This document shows, piece by piece, positions 1 through 8,240 of a stretch of 64,000 bases of DNA. The stretch spans positions 62,001 to 126,000 of the forward strand of contig NZ_LTAZ01000012.1 of the NCBI RefSeq assembly GCF_001593955.1, read 5' to 3'. Below the pieces are notes generated by a model. It had not been told where the DNA came from. It worked only from the letters and a program-made list of their open reading frames with translations, and did not search any database. Within the stretch, counting starts at the first letter, position 1. Each line of letters begins with the position of its first letter. Source of the stretch: Halalkalicoccus paucihalophilus. GTDB lineage: Archaea; Halobacteriota; Halobacteria; Halobacteriales; Halalkalicoccaceae. Both the position numbers and the translations under genes were made by a program.

Positions 1-757
1 CCTCCGCGACATGGGTCGTCGTCATCACATCGTACTCCTCGGCGAGCCGATACGCACCCTGAAGGGCATCGGGCGTCGTCGTCGCGAGCGTCGCGGGCGC
101 TGGCCAGACCGATTGTCTACCCTCGGCGTCGTGGAACTTCTCGATGAGTGCCGCGACGTTGTTGAGGGCTTCCTCGGTTTCGACGACGAGCCGGTCCGGC
201 CCCGTGTGGCTCGATTCCCTGTTACGGGCGGTGATTTCCTCAAACAGTCGTCGGAAATCCTCGTCGGGTGTGCGGTCTCTGATACCGGCCCCGTAGACGT
301 TCCGCACGCCCATCTCGTCGTACACGTCGAGTTTGCGCCGCGTCGGCTCGAGATCCGCCCAGTCGAGCGCCGTAGCGTTCTCGACGAATGTCGTCGTCCC
401 CGACTGGAGCGCCTCGATGCAGTATAGCCGCGCCGCGAGCGCATGCTCCTCGGGGCGCATCTCGAACAGTGCGGGCTGTTTGACGTTGAACAGCCAGTCG
501 TAGAGTCTCCGGTCCTGGGAGAATGCGCCCCGCAGAAGGACGTCGGAGACGTGCGTGTGCGCGTTGATCAGCCCTGGTATGACCGCGCCGCCCTCCGCGT
601 CGATTGTCCGGGCCGGCGAAGTCTCCTCCTTGAGGCGGTCGGCGGATCCGACGGCTGAAATCCGGTCTCCGGTCACGGCGACCGCGCCGTTGTTGATGAT
701 CCGTCTCTCCTTGTCCTGGGTCACGATCGTCCCGTTGGTGATTAGTATGTCTGTCAT
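1..757 (-). CDS. ATZ/TRZ-type amidohydrolase, C-terminal part outside the window
   Basis: Metal-dependent hydrolytic deaminase of the cytosolic amidohydrolase superfamily, probably acting on a purine or related nitrogen heterocycle. About 252 residues are visible and the gene runs off the left edge, so the later metal ligands are not seen. The ATG at 757 gives MTDILITNGTIVTQD, the usual opening of the N-terminal beta-sandwich. The metal-binding HTH (residues 67-69, in GLINAHTHVSD) follows, then SGTTTFVEN near residue 120, and MTTTHVAE at the window edge corresponds to the third histidine motif. It lies upstream of and parallel to xanthine-dehydrogenase-like genes, which favours a purine substrate; the exact substrate cannot be read from the sequence. 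Confidence 0.85.
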   Translation of the reverse strand, partial: MTDILITNGTIVTQDKERRIINNGAVAVTGDRISAVGSADRLKEETSPARTIDAEGGAVIPGLINAHTHVSDVLLRGAFSQDRRLYDWLFNVKQPALFEMRPEEHALAARLYCIEALQSGTTTFVENATALDWADLEPTRRKLDVYDEMGVRNVYGAGIRDRTPDEDFRRLFEEITARNRESSHTGPDRLVVETEEALNNVAALIEKFHDAEGRQSVWPAPATLATTTPDALQGAYRLAEEYDVMTTTHVAE

Positions 758-948
758 GGTCGGTCATCGGCTCGCTGATTCGATCGAACCATCGAACTCG
801 CTTCGATTGTGCGAGCAGTACCTTAGTTCTTGAGAGCACACGGCGCGTTTCCTATCCGAACGCGAAAACGGTCCGAATAGTTCGGGACGTACACGGACCG
901 CGATTTCCACATGAAAACGACCGATACCGGTACGCGGTCTCTCGCCGG

Positions 949-3402
949 CTACTCGTCGAGTTGCGCTCGTATCTTCTCGGCAGTGATCGGGAGGTCGCTC
1001 ACCCGAACCCCGACCGCGCGGCGGATCGCGTTGCTCAGTGCGGGCGGCACGCCGTTGACCGGAATCTCGGCGACGGATTTCGCGCCGAACGGCCCCGTTG
1101 GCTCATAGGTCTCGACGAGGATCGACTTGAGGGGTGGCTGGTCGGCCGTGGTTGGCATTCCGTAGTCTCGAAAGCCGAGCGTCTCGGGCGTGCCGTCATC
1201 GTCGAACGAGAGCCCCGCGGAGGTAGCTAGTTCGTAGCTCATGTGCATCGCGCCCTCGACCTGTCCCTCCGCGAGGTCTGGGTTGATGGCGACGCCACAG
1301 TCGACCGCGAAGACGAGTTTGTGGATCTCGAACTCGCCGGTCTCCTCGTTTACCGTCACGTCGGCGAACTGCGCGCCGAAGGGCGGCGGGGACTCGTCCG
1401 TCGAGAAGCTCGCCTGGCCCATGACCTGTGCGCGCACCTCGTCGCCGTAGATCGACTCATAGCCGACCTCCTCCAGCGTGACTGACTCGCCGGTCCGTTC
1501 GGAGCGGACCGTCCCGTCGCGGGTCTCGAGCGTGTCGGCCGGCTCCTCAAGCATTCGTGAGGCGAATTTGAGCAGCTGGTCACGCGCGTCCTCGGCAGCT
1601 TTCTTCACCGCACTCCCAGTGACGTACGTCGTCGAGGAGGCGTACGCGCCGTAGTCGAACGGTGAGATATCGGTGTCGGAGGGCTGGACGAGGACGTCCT
1701 CCGAGCGGGCCCCAAGCACCTCGGCGGCGATCTGGGCCATCGCGGTGTCAGCCCCAGGGCCGATGTCGACGGCCCCAGTCTGGAGGATGAACGAGCCGTC
1801 CTCGTTCATCTTAATGTGGGCCGCGCCGAGCTCGTCGCCGGCGACGCCGCTCTTCTGTGCGGTGAGCGCGACGCCACAAGCCCGGTGGAGGTGGGCCTCC
1901 TCAGGCTGTTCGATCTCGTCCCAACCGATCGCGGCCTTTCCCTCAGCGATACACTCGTCGAGACCGCACGAACGAATCCGGCGGACGTGCTCGCTTTTCA
2001 TCGTGATGCCCGAGACGGCCTCGAGGTCGCCTTCCGCAATGAGGTTCCGCGAGCGCAGTTCGATGGGATCTATTCCTAGCTCGTGGGCGACCTCGTCCAT
2101 GTGACCTTCGAGGGCGAAGTGCCCCTGGGGCGCGCCGTACCCACGGATCGCACCCCCGACCGGGAGGTTCGTGTGGACGGCCGTCATCTCGAAGCGGACG
2201 TTTGGCGTGTGGGTGTACAGCGGCAGGGGTTTTGTCCCGATGGAACCGGTGACCGTCCGGCCGTGGGGACCGTAGGCGCCGGAGTTCGTGACGGCCGACA
2301 TGTCGAGGGCCTTGATGTCCCCCTTGTCGGTGACGACGCTTCGCAGCCGAACGCGGGCGGGGCGTCGGGACCGCAGCGCGTAGAACTGCTCTCGGCGCGT
2401 CGTCTCCAGTTTTACGGGCCGGCCGGCGGCCTCCATCAGTGCGACTGTGATCGGCTCGATCAGCATCGACTGTTTGGAGCCGAAGCCGGCGCCGATCCTC
2501 GGCTTCGTCACCCGAACGTCCCGGATCGGGACGTCGAAGAGGTGTGACAGCTGTCTGCGCGTGTGGTAGGGCACCTGCGTGCTCGTGACGAGGTGAATTC
2601 GGTCGTCCTGGTCGCGGCGCGCGATCGTCGTATGCGGTTCGGGGACACAGTGGGACTGATACGGCGTCTTCCACTCGGTCTCAGTGACGACCCAGTCGTC
2701 CCTGGTCGCCGCTTCCTCGAAGGTCCCGTCGACGTCACCGATCTCACCCTCGTCGTGGGCCTCAACGTTCCGCTCGTAGTCCGCACCGGGCTGGGCGTTC
2801 TCGACCTCCTCGGGATCGTGGATCCGCGGCGCGTCGGGGTCGGTCGCCTCCTCTGGGTCGAGGACGGGATCCAGCTCCTCGTAGGTGACGTCGATCGCCC
2901 TGATCGCTCTGTCCGCGATATCACCGTTTTTGGCCGCGACGGCGGCGATCGGGTCGCCAACGAAGCGCACCTTCCGCCGGAGGATCGTCAGGTCCCACGG
3001 GCTCGGTTCAGGATAGGACTGGCCCGCGGAGGTGTACTTGCGGTCGGGTACCGTCTCCGAATCGGGGGTGATAACTGCATAAACGCCGTCCATCGCCTCG
3101 GCGGCGCTCGTGTCGATCTCCGTTACGTACCCGTGGGCGATCTCCGAGCGCAGCACCGCCGCCTCCGCGAGGTCCGGGAAGTTCGGGGCGTAGTCGGCGG
3201 TGTACTTAGACTCGCCGGTGACGATCTTCCGCGCGTCGTTCTTCTCCTCACGCTTGGAGATCGCCTGACGTTCGTCGGCCGACTTCTGGTTGTTCGGTGC
3301 CTCGTCCCACTCGATCGGGTGTCGGACCTCGGCCGACGGCTCCGAGCCCTGCCGTTCGTCGGCCGCCGGCTCGTCCTCGGCTGGCTCGTCGGTTCGGCTC
3401 AT
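949..3402 (-). CDS. Xanthine dehydrogenase-like molybdenum-binding large subunit
   Basis: Catalytic subunit (817 aa) of a xanthine oxidase/aerobic CO dehydrogenase-type hydroxylase. It would bind molybdopterin and oxidise an aromatic heterocycle such as hypoxanthine or xanthine. After an acidic, probably disordered 45-residue lead comes the a/b hammerhead domain (about 55-175). The Mo-cofactor domain shows KPRIGAGFGSKQ, GYGAPQGHFALEG, GAVDIGPGADTA and FAVDCGVAINP, and the C-terminal GAKSVAEIPVNGVPPAL carries the conserved catalytic glutamate. Length is normal for the family. Its ATG overlaps the stop of the [2Fe-2S] subunit by 4 nt, so the two are translationally coupled. No FAD subunit adjoins. 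Substrate by context (purine deaminases and permease) rather than by residues. Confidence 0.92.
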   Translation of the reverse strand: MSRTDEPAEDEPAADERQGSEPSAEVRHPIEWDEAPNNQKSADERQAISKREEKNDARKIVTGESKYTADYAPNFPDLAEAAVLRSEIAHGYVTEIDTSAAEAMDGVYAVITPDSETVPDRKYTSAGQSYPEPSPWDLTILRRKVRFVGDPIAAVAAKNGDIADRAIRAIDVTYEELDPVLDPEEATDPDAPRIHDPEEVENAQPGADYERNVEAHDEGEIGDVDGTFEEAATRDDWVVTETEWKTPYQSHCVPEPHTTIARRDQDDRIHLVTSTQVPYHTRRQLSHLFDVPIRDVRVTKPRIGAGFGSKQSMLIEPITVALMEAAGRPVKLETTRREQFYALRSRRPARVRLRSVVTDKGDIKALDMSAVTNSGAYGPHGRTVTGSIGTKPLPLYTHTPNVRFEMTAVHTNLPVGGAIRGYGAPQGHFALEGHMDEVAHELGIDPIELRSRNLIAEGDLEAVSGITMKSEHVRRIRSCGLDECIAEGKAAIGWDEIEQPEEAHLHRACGVALTAQKSGVAGDELGAAHIKMNEDGSFILQTGAVDIGPGADTAMAQIAAEVLGARSEDVLVQPSDTDISPFDYGAYASSTTYVTGSAVKKAAEDARDQLLKFASRMLEEPADTLETRDGTVRSERTGESVTLEEVGYESIYGDEVRAQVMGQASFSTDESPPPFGAQFADVTVNEETGEFEIHKLVFAVDCGVAINPDLAEGQVEGAMHMSYELATSAGLSFDDDGTPETLGFRDYGMPTTADQPPLKSILVETYEPTGPFGAKSVAEIPVNGVPPALSNAIRRAVGVRVSDLPITAEKIRAQLDE

Positions 3403-3905
3403 TCGCCCTCACCCCGAACCAGGCCGCCGTCGGCGGCGACGCCCTCCTCACCCATTCGTCCGGCAGCGTCCTGGACGGCGTCGATGATCTTCTCGTAGCC
3501 AGTACACCGACAGAGATTCCCGGAGAGCGCCTCACGGATCTCCTTCTCGGTCGGGTCGGGGTTCTCCACGAGCAGGCTCCGCGAGCGCATGATCATCCCC
3601 GGGATACAGAACCCACACTGGAGCGCAGCGTTGTCCACGAACGCCTCCTGAACGGGGTGGAGGTCGTCCTGCGTGCCAAGGCTCTCAATGGTCTCGATCT
3701 CGGTCCCATCGATCGTGGCGACCGGCTTGACGCAGGACAGTGCAGGCTCGCCGTCGATCGCCACGGTACAGAACCCACAGTTACCCGTATCACAGCCGCG
3801 TTTCGTGCCGGTGTAGCCGTTGCGCCGCAGGAGATCGAGAAGCGAGTCCGAGCGCTGGGCCTCGAACGTCCGTTCCGTTCCGTTCAGCGTGATATCTATA
3901 TCCAT
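3399..3905 (-). CDS. Xanthine dehydrogenase-like [2Fe-2S] small subunit
   Basis: Electron-transfer subunit (168 aa) carrying two [2Fe-2S] clusters. The N-terminal plant-ferredoxin-like domain has the ligands in GCDTGNCGFCTV and PALSC (residues about 38-60). The C-terminal helical domain has CGFCIPGMIM and LCRCTGYEKI (about 100-145). These motifs and the length match CoxS/XdhC-type small subunits closely. It is first in the operon with the molybdenum subunit and divergent from the XdhC-like remnant at 3966, sharing a 60-bp promoter region. A glycine-rich acidic tail follows the second cluster domain. Confidence 0.95.
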   Translation of the reverse strand: MDIDITLNGTERTFEAQRSDSLLDLLRRNGYTGTKRGCDTGNCGFCTVAIDGEPALSCVKPVATIDGTEIETIESLGTQDDLHPVQEAFVDNAALQCGFCIPGMIMRSRSLLVENPDPTEKEIREALSGNLCRCTGYEKIIDAVQDAAGRMGEEGVAADGGLVRGEGE

Positions 3906-3934
3906 CGGTGTTGAACAGGAATGTGTGACGATAA

Positions 3935-3946
3935 CACATATATGTG
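3935..3946. promoter_or_regulatory. Palindrome CACATATATGTG in a divergent promoter
   Basis: A perfect 12-bp palindrome sits midway in the 60-bp gap between the divergent [2Fe-2S] subunit gene (start 3905) and the XdhC-like remnant (start 3966). It is 20-40 bp from both starts, where a TATA box or operator would lie in leaderless haloarchaeal promoters. Its core TATATA could serve as a shared TATA element; a repressor site is equally possible. No regulator gene lies next to it. Confidence 0.4.
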
Positions 3947-3965
3947 CCGGTGAAATAACGAATCC

Positions 3966-4433
3966 ATGCAGATTGCGACCGAACCCTGGAGTGCCACGAC
4001 GCCCGAGATATTCAAGCGTATTGGTCGTGCAATCGGGGCCGATCGATCGCTTGCCATCGCAACTGTCATTGGTGTCGATGGAGCTGCCTACCGACGGCCC
4101 GGGGCGAAGGCGGTGATCGGTCCTGACGATACGTATGGCGGGGTAACCGCCGGCTGTCTTGAGGAGCCGCTGCGGATGATCGCGAGCGATGTCGTTGAAT
4201 CGGGATCCGCACGAACCGTCACCTATGACCTTACCGAAGACGACGGATGGGGGCTCGGGCTCGGCTGCAATGGTGTTATCGACATCTTGGTTGAGCCGAT
4301 CGATGGCTCCTGGCAGCCTGTGGTCGACACCTACACCGACGGGGAGGCCTGCAGCCTCGTGACGGCTGTCGAGAGCAGCGACCCATCGATTCCGGTTGGG
4401 GCGCCCTTGGGCTCACGAGGCTGGTCCTGCTGA
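3966..4433 (+). pseudogene. XdhC/CoxI-family maturation factor, 3' truncated
   Basis: The N-terminal domain of the XdhC/CoxI family, which helps insert the sulfurated molybdenum cofactor into xanthine-dehydrogenase-type enzymes. Residues 1-145 look sound: SLAIATVIGVDGAAYRRPGAK, then GGVTAGCLEEPL with the conserved cysteine, and LVTAVESSDPSIPVGA. After about position 4405 the reading frame passes into unrelated DNA (an out-of-frame permease fragment) and stops at 4433. The C-terminal Rossmann domain, normally another 150 or more residues, is missing. A deletion joining two genes explains this best. Whether the remaining domain works is unknown. Confidence 0.85.
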
Positions 4434-4651
4434 TTACCGCCCTCTTCAACCTGTTTCTGGTTTCAGGGATGGCAACGATCGGAGATATATTAGGGATCAC
4501 CACCGCCAAGGACCGCAACCCGATCAATGATGAGTTCCGCGGTGGGATCTTCGCTGACGGATTCATCAGTGCTCTCGAAGCGGTCTTCGGGTCGTTCCCG
4601 CAGACGTCATTCTCGCACAACATCGGTATTATCAATTTCACTCGACGCTGA
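4406..4651 (+). pseudogene. Internal fragment of an NCS2 xanthine/uracil permease
   Basis: In a frame different from the XdhC fragment, this stretch encodes about 80 residues of a nucleobase:cation symporter-2. It shows ATIGDILGITTA, GGIFADGFISAL and SFPQTSFSHNIGII, all characteristic of the middle of xanthine/uracil permeases. No start is present, several hundred residues on each side are missing, and the frame ends at TGA 4649-4651. It must come from a purine permease gene that once lay beside xdhC. Confidence 0.85.
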
Positions 4652-4758
4652 CGCGTCATTTGCCGGACTGTCCCTAGTTGGTCCATCGCACCTACTACCC
4701 TCGCATGGGCGTCCCGACAGAGAAATGCTTTTGCTCCGATGTTGTATACGATCGATAC

Positions 4759-6102
4759 ATGTTGCTAACCGGTTCTGTCGTCGTAGATCCTCGTACGGTA
4801 CTCCGCGACGGAGCGATCGTTACCGAAGGACCACGTATCGAGAGGGTGGGCAAGCGATCCGAGATCGCACCACAGTATACCGACCACGAACACCAGTCGT
4901 ACGACATCTTATTGCCGGGGCTCGTCGGCGGACACATCCACTCCGTCCAGAGCCTCGGTCGCGGGATCGCCGACAACACCGAGCTGCTAGACTGGCTGTT
5001 CGACTATATTCTTCCGATGGAAGCTTCTCTCTCGGCCAGAGAGATGGAGGTCGCGGCGAAACTGGGGTATCTGGAGATGATCGAGAGCGGAACAACGACT
5101 TGCATCGACCACCTTTCGGTCGCCCACGCCGACGAGGCCTTCGAGGCTGCGGGCGAGATCGGCATCCGCGGTGTCCTCGGCAAGGTCATGATGGACCAGC
5201 GCTCACCCGATGGCCTCCTCGAAGACACCCAGGAAGCCCTCGACATGTCCGAGCGTCTCATCCAGAAGTACCACGGATCGTTCGACGACCGTATCCGATA
5301 CGCCGTGACGCCGCGTTTCGCCGTCTCATGTACCGAGGACTGTCTCCGCGGCGCTCGTGAGCTGGCCGACGCGTACGACGGCGTCCGCATCCATACCCAC
5401 GCCAACGAGAACCGGAGCGAAATCAAGACCATCAAGAACGACACCGGAATGCGAAACATCCACTGGCTCAACGAAGTCGGTCTCACGGGCAAGGATGTGG
5501 TGCTGGCACACTGTGTGTGGACCGACGAGAGTGAGCGAGAAGTCCTCGCAGAGACGGGCACACACGTCACGCACTGCCCGTCCTCGAATATGAAGCTCGC
5601 GAGCGGGATCGCCCCGATCTGGGATTACCTCAACCGGGGAATCAACGTTGCACTCGGTAACGACGGCCCGCCGTGTAACAACACTCTCGATGCGTTTACC
5701 GAGATGCGCCAGGCCAGCCTCCTCCAGAAGGTCGATCGACTAGACCCGACGACGACACCGCCTGCTAGAATTTTCGAGATGGCGACGCTCAATGGAGCGA
5801 AAGCCGCCGGCTTCGACGAACTCGGTGCGATTCGGGAGGGATGGCGTGCCGACATCGTGGGGCTCAGTACGGACTGCACGCGTGCGACTCCACTTCACGA
5901 CATACTCTCCCACATCGTGTTCGCTGCGCACGGCGACGACGTGCGGTTCACGATGGTAGACGGCACCGTCTTGCAGGAGAAGGGGAAGATGACTGCCATC
6001 GACGCCGAAGCGGTCCGGCAGCGTGCGTCGGAGATAGGTCTCGACATGGACCTGGAGGAAGAACGGCGGTCTGCACAGCAACAGAAACCTATAGAAGACT
6101 AG
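4759..6102 (+). CDS. ATZ/TRZ-type amidohydrolase, probable guanine or related purine deaminase
   Basis: A complete 447-residue amidohydrolase if started at ATG 4759 (MLLTGSVVVDPRTVLRDGA). Upstream in-frame codons exist, but the conserved N-terminus begins here. Metal ligands are visible in order: HIH in GLVGGHIHSVQ, HTHANEN, LAHCVWTD and the catalytic aspartate in LGNDGPPCNN. SGTTTCIDH is also family-typical. The enzyme would replace an exocyclic amino group with a keto group. Guanine deaminase, 5'-deoxyadenosine/SAH deaminase and triazine-type activities share this fold. The neighbouring xanthine dehydrogenase, purine permease and adenine deaminase favour guanine, but this is inference from context. 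The gene is monocistronic and ends 250 bp before a MITE. Confidence 0.88.
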   Translation: MLLTGSVVVDPRTVLRDGAIVTEGPRIERVGKRSEIAPQYTDHEHQSYDILLPGLVGGHIHSVQSLGRGIADNTELLDWLFDYILPMEASLSAREMEVAAKLGYLEMIESGTTTCIDHLSVAHADEAFEAAGEIGIRGVLGKVMMDQRSPDGLLEDTQEALDMSERLIQKYHGSFDDRIRYAVTPRFAVSCTEDCLRGARELADAYDGVRIHTHANENRSEIKTIKNDTGMRNIHWLNEVGLTGKDVVLAHCVWTDESEREVLAETGTHVTHCPSSNMKLASGIAPIWDYLNRGINVALGNDGPPCNNTLDAFTEMRQASLLQKVDRLDPTTTPPARIFEMATLNGAKAAGFDELGAIREGWRADIVGLSTDCTRATPLHDILSHIVFAAHGDDVRFTMVDGTVLQEKGKMTAIDAEAVRQRASEIGLDMDLEEERRSAQQQKPIED

Positions 6103-6349
6103 GTTCTCCCGATTCAGACACGGTTTGTCGATAGTCTATTGAGTACCACAGGTATGTCAATCGAGCCTCGCTCAGTCGATCGGTACGAGAGCGGTCATTG
6201 TACATACCGGAATGAAACGTTTCGACCACGTACCATCGAGTCGACCCACCACGCTGGCAACCTCGTCCACAGGGAAATGTCCTCTCCGTCGAACCCTGCA
6301 GCCGTGCATAATTACTTTTACCTCCGACCAGAAACCATCGTCGCAGTAG

Positions 6350-6490
6350 AAACTTATGGCTCTGTTGAAACCCTCTTGCAGTCGTGCGATGTGCTGAGAA
6401 GCGAGTTTCGCATCGGATCCGTAAAATCCGAGAAGAAGAGTCGCTCTTCTCATTGTCACCGCTGAAGGATTTCAACAGAGCCAAACTTAT
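6350..6490. mobile_element. 125-bp MITE with 13-bp inverted repeats and 8-bp target duplication
   Basis: The element proper is 6358-6482. It begins GGCTCTGTTGAAA (6358-6370) and ends with the exact inverse (6470-6482). The flanking 8-mers AAACTTAT at 6350-6357 and 6483-6490 are identical, giving a clean target-site duplication. The terminal sequence and 8-bp duplication match what is known for IS6-family elements. There is no room for a transposase, so it is non-autonomous. The perfect ends and duplication imply recent insertion. Confidence 0.9.
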
Positions 6491-6495
6491 TTGTA
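6483..6495 (+). promoter_or_regulatory. Probable TATA region of the purine permease gene
   Basis: AAACTTATTTGTA ends 23 bp before the ATG at 6518, centred about 28 bp upstream of it, as expected for a leaderless haloarchaeal promoter. Its first 8 bases are the right-hand target duplication of the MITE, so the insertion abuts this element and left a second partial copy on the far side at 6350. Confidence 0.5.
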
Positions 6496-6517
6496 CCTAG
6501 TAGGGTAGTGAACGGTT

Positions 6518-7909
6518 ATGGCAAGCGATAACAAGGTACGATCACGCATAGCGACGTTTTTCGGATTTGAACGTCACGGGACGGACATCAAAACCGAAGT
6601 CGTTGCGGGCATCACGACGTTCCTCACCATGTCGTATATCATCGTGGTAAACCCAGCGATCCTATCGGAGGCGATCTCTATACAGGGATATTCCGACGGG
6701 CAGACGTTCCAGATGCTCGCCATCGCGACTATCTTGGCCGCCGCTATCGGCTCGATCGTGATGGCGTTGTACGCGAACCGGCCGTTTGGTCTCGCTCCCG
6801 GGATGGGGTTAAACGCGTACTTCGCGTTTACTGTGGTGATATCGCTGGGGATTCCGTGGGAGACCGCGCTCGCGGCGGTGTTCGTCGAGGGCGTCATCTT
6901 CATGGCGATGTCCAGCGTCGGCGCGAGACGGTATATCATCGAATTCTTCCCGGAACCCGTGAAGTTCGCCATCGGGGCCGGTATCGGCCTGTTCCTCCTG
7001 TTGCTCGGCCTCATCGAGATCAACGTCGCCGTCGCGGACGAGGCGACGCTGGTTTCGCTCGGTAACGTCGCGTCCGACCCGGTTGCATTGCTGGCGCTTG
7101 CTGGACTCGCCTTCACGATCGTCCTCTACGCCAAGGGAGTCACTGGCGCGATCATCGCTGGTATCGTCGCAACTGCGGCCGCTGGGTGGGGATTGACGCT
7201 TGCTGGTGTCGTAAATGGCGGCGTCCTCACACCCGAAAGCCTCCCACCAGTTCAGTATGATATCACGCCGCTGTTTGGAGCGTTTATCGGCGGCTTCGGG
7301 AATATTGACCCGATTTCGTTCATTATCGTGGTGGTCACTTTCTTTTTCGTCGATTTTTTCGACACCGCCGGAACGCTCATCGGCGTCTCGCAGTTCGGAA
7401 ACTTCCTCGATGAGGACGGCAACCTCCCAGAGATGGAGAAACCGCTGATGGCCGACGCCGTCGCGACCACCTGCGGGGCGATTGTCGGGACGACTACCGT
7501 TACCACCTACGTCGAGAGTTCGACCGGGGTCGAAGAGGGTGGCCGCACCGGATTAACAGCGCTTGTCGTTGCTGTACTGTTCCTGGCTTCGCTCGTCGCT
7601 GTCCCGGTAGTGGCAGCGATACCGACGTACGCTTCCTATCTCGGGCTCATCCTTGTCGGGCTCATCATGCTCCAAGGCGTCACAGACATCAAGTGGCAGC
7701 GTTCCGACTGGCTTATTCCTGGGGGGCTCACCATCGTCATGATGCCCCTGACGGCCTCAATAGCCAACGGCATTGCCGCGGGTATCATCAGTTATCCCCT
7801 CGTCAAAGCGGCACAGGGCGAACACGATGACGTCCACGCCCTCCAGTGGATCCTGGCAGTGTCGTTCGCTCTCTACTTCTACGTCACCGCTGGTGGCGTG
7901 ATAGGTTGA
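6518..7909 (+). CDS. AzgA-type purine (adenine/guanine/hypoxanthine) permease
   Basis: A 463-residue, 12- to 14-span membrane transporter of the NCS2/AzgA (PbuG) group, importing purine bases by proton symport. The N-terminus FFGFERHGTDIKTEVVAGIT followed by FLTMSYIIVVNPAIL is the family signature. GLAPGMGLNAYFAF forms the conserved first substrate loop, and FFFVDFFDTAGTLIGV is the second. Length is normal. It is adjacent to the adenine deaminase gene in the same orientation, so uptake and deamination of adenine are probably linked, though a 330-bp gap suggests separate promoters. Transcription may have been altered by the MITE just upstream. Confidence 0.93.
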   Translation: MASDNKVRSRIATFFGFERHGTDIKTEVVAGITTFLTMSYIIVVNPAILSEAISIQGYSDGQTFQMLAIATILAAAIGSIVMALYANRPFGLAPGMGLNAYFAFTVVISLGIPWETALAAVFVEGVIFMAMSSVGARRYIIEFFPEPVKFAIGAGIGLFLLLLGLIEINVAVADEATLVSLGNVASDPVALLALAGLAFTIVLYAKGVTGAIIAGIVATAAAGWGLTLAGVVNGGVLTPESLPPVQYDITPLFGAFIGGFGNIDPISFIIVVVTFFFVDFFDTAGTLIGVSQFGNFLDEDGNLPEMEKPLMADAVATTCGAIVGTTTVTTYVESSTGVEEGGRTGLTALVVAVLFLASLVAVPVVAAIPTYASYLGLILVGLIMLQGVTDIKWQRSDWLIPGGLTIVMMPLTASIANGIAAGIISYPLVKAAQGEHDDVHALQWILAVSFALYFYVTAGGVIG

Positions 7910-8240
7910 CACGACCGACACGACCGAACCGTCTTCACGCCCCCTCTCGCGGGATCGCCAACTGAACCCGTACTGTCCTCACACTCCCACAGCCGGGGAG
8001 CGGTCCACACTGTCCGTCCGACTGCCGCAGGAAAGTGGGGGAGGATGTGTCGGTTACTCTATAGGATCGTATTCGACGATAATGAGTGGTTTCGGCGGCC
8101 ACCGAGCCAAACGACTATCTATCTACGGTAACTACTATCTCGAATGTGGTATACTAACCCACACTTCGGGTCAGATAACACTTCGTGCATTCGATCGCGG
8201 GTGAGTGAAAGCAATATCGTTGCCGGCACAGTCGACAGCG
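7910..8240. other. Intergenic region between permease and adenine deaminase
   Basis: No coding region is recognised in these 331 bp. The first part is GC-rich with short direct repeats of cacgaccga near 7912-7925. Near 8111-8135 the motif actatct occurs twice, and AT-rich sequence around 8140-8155 could hold a promoter for the downstream gene. Confidence 0.4.

Noticed and set aside
240..839. Minus-strand open frame at the left edge
   Set aside because: Arg-rich, wrong frame; the amidohydrolase reads in another minus frame from 757 and runs off the edge.
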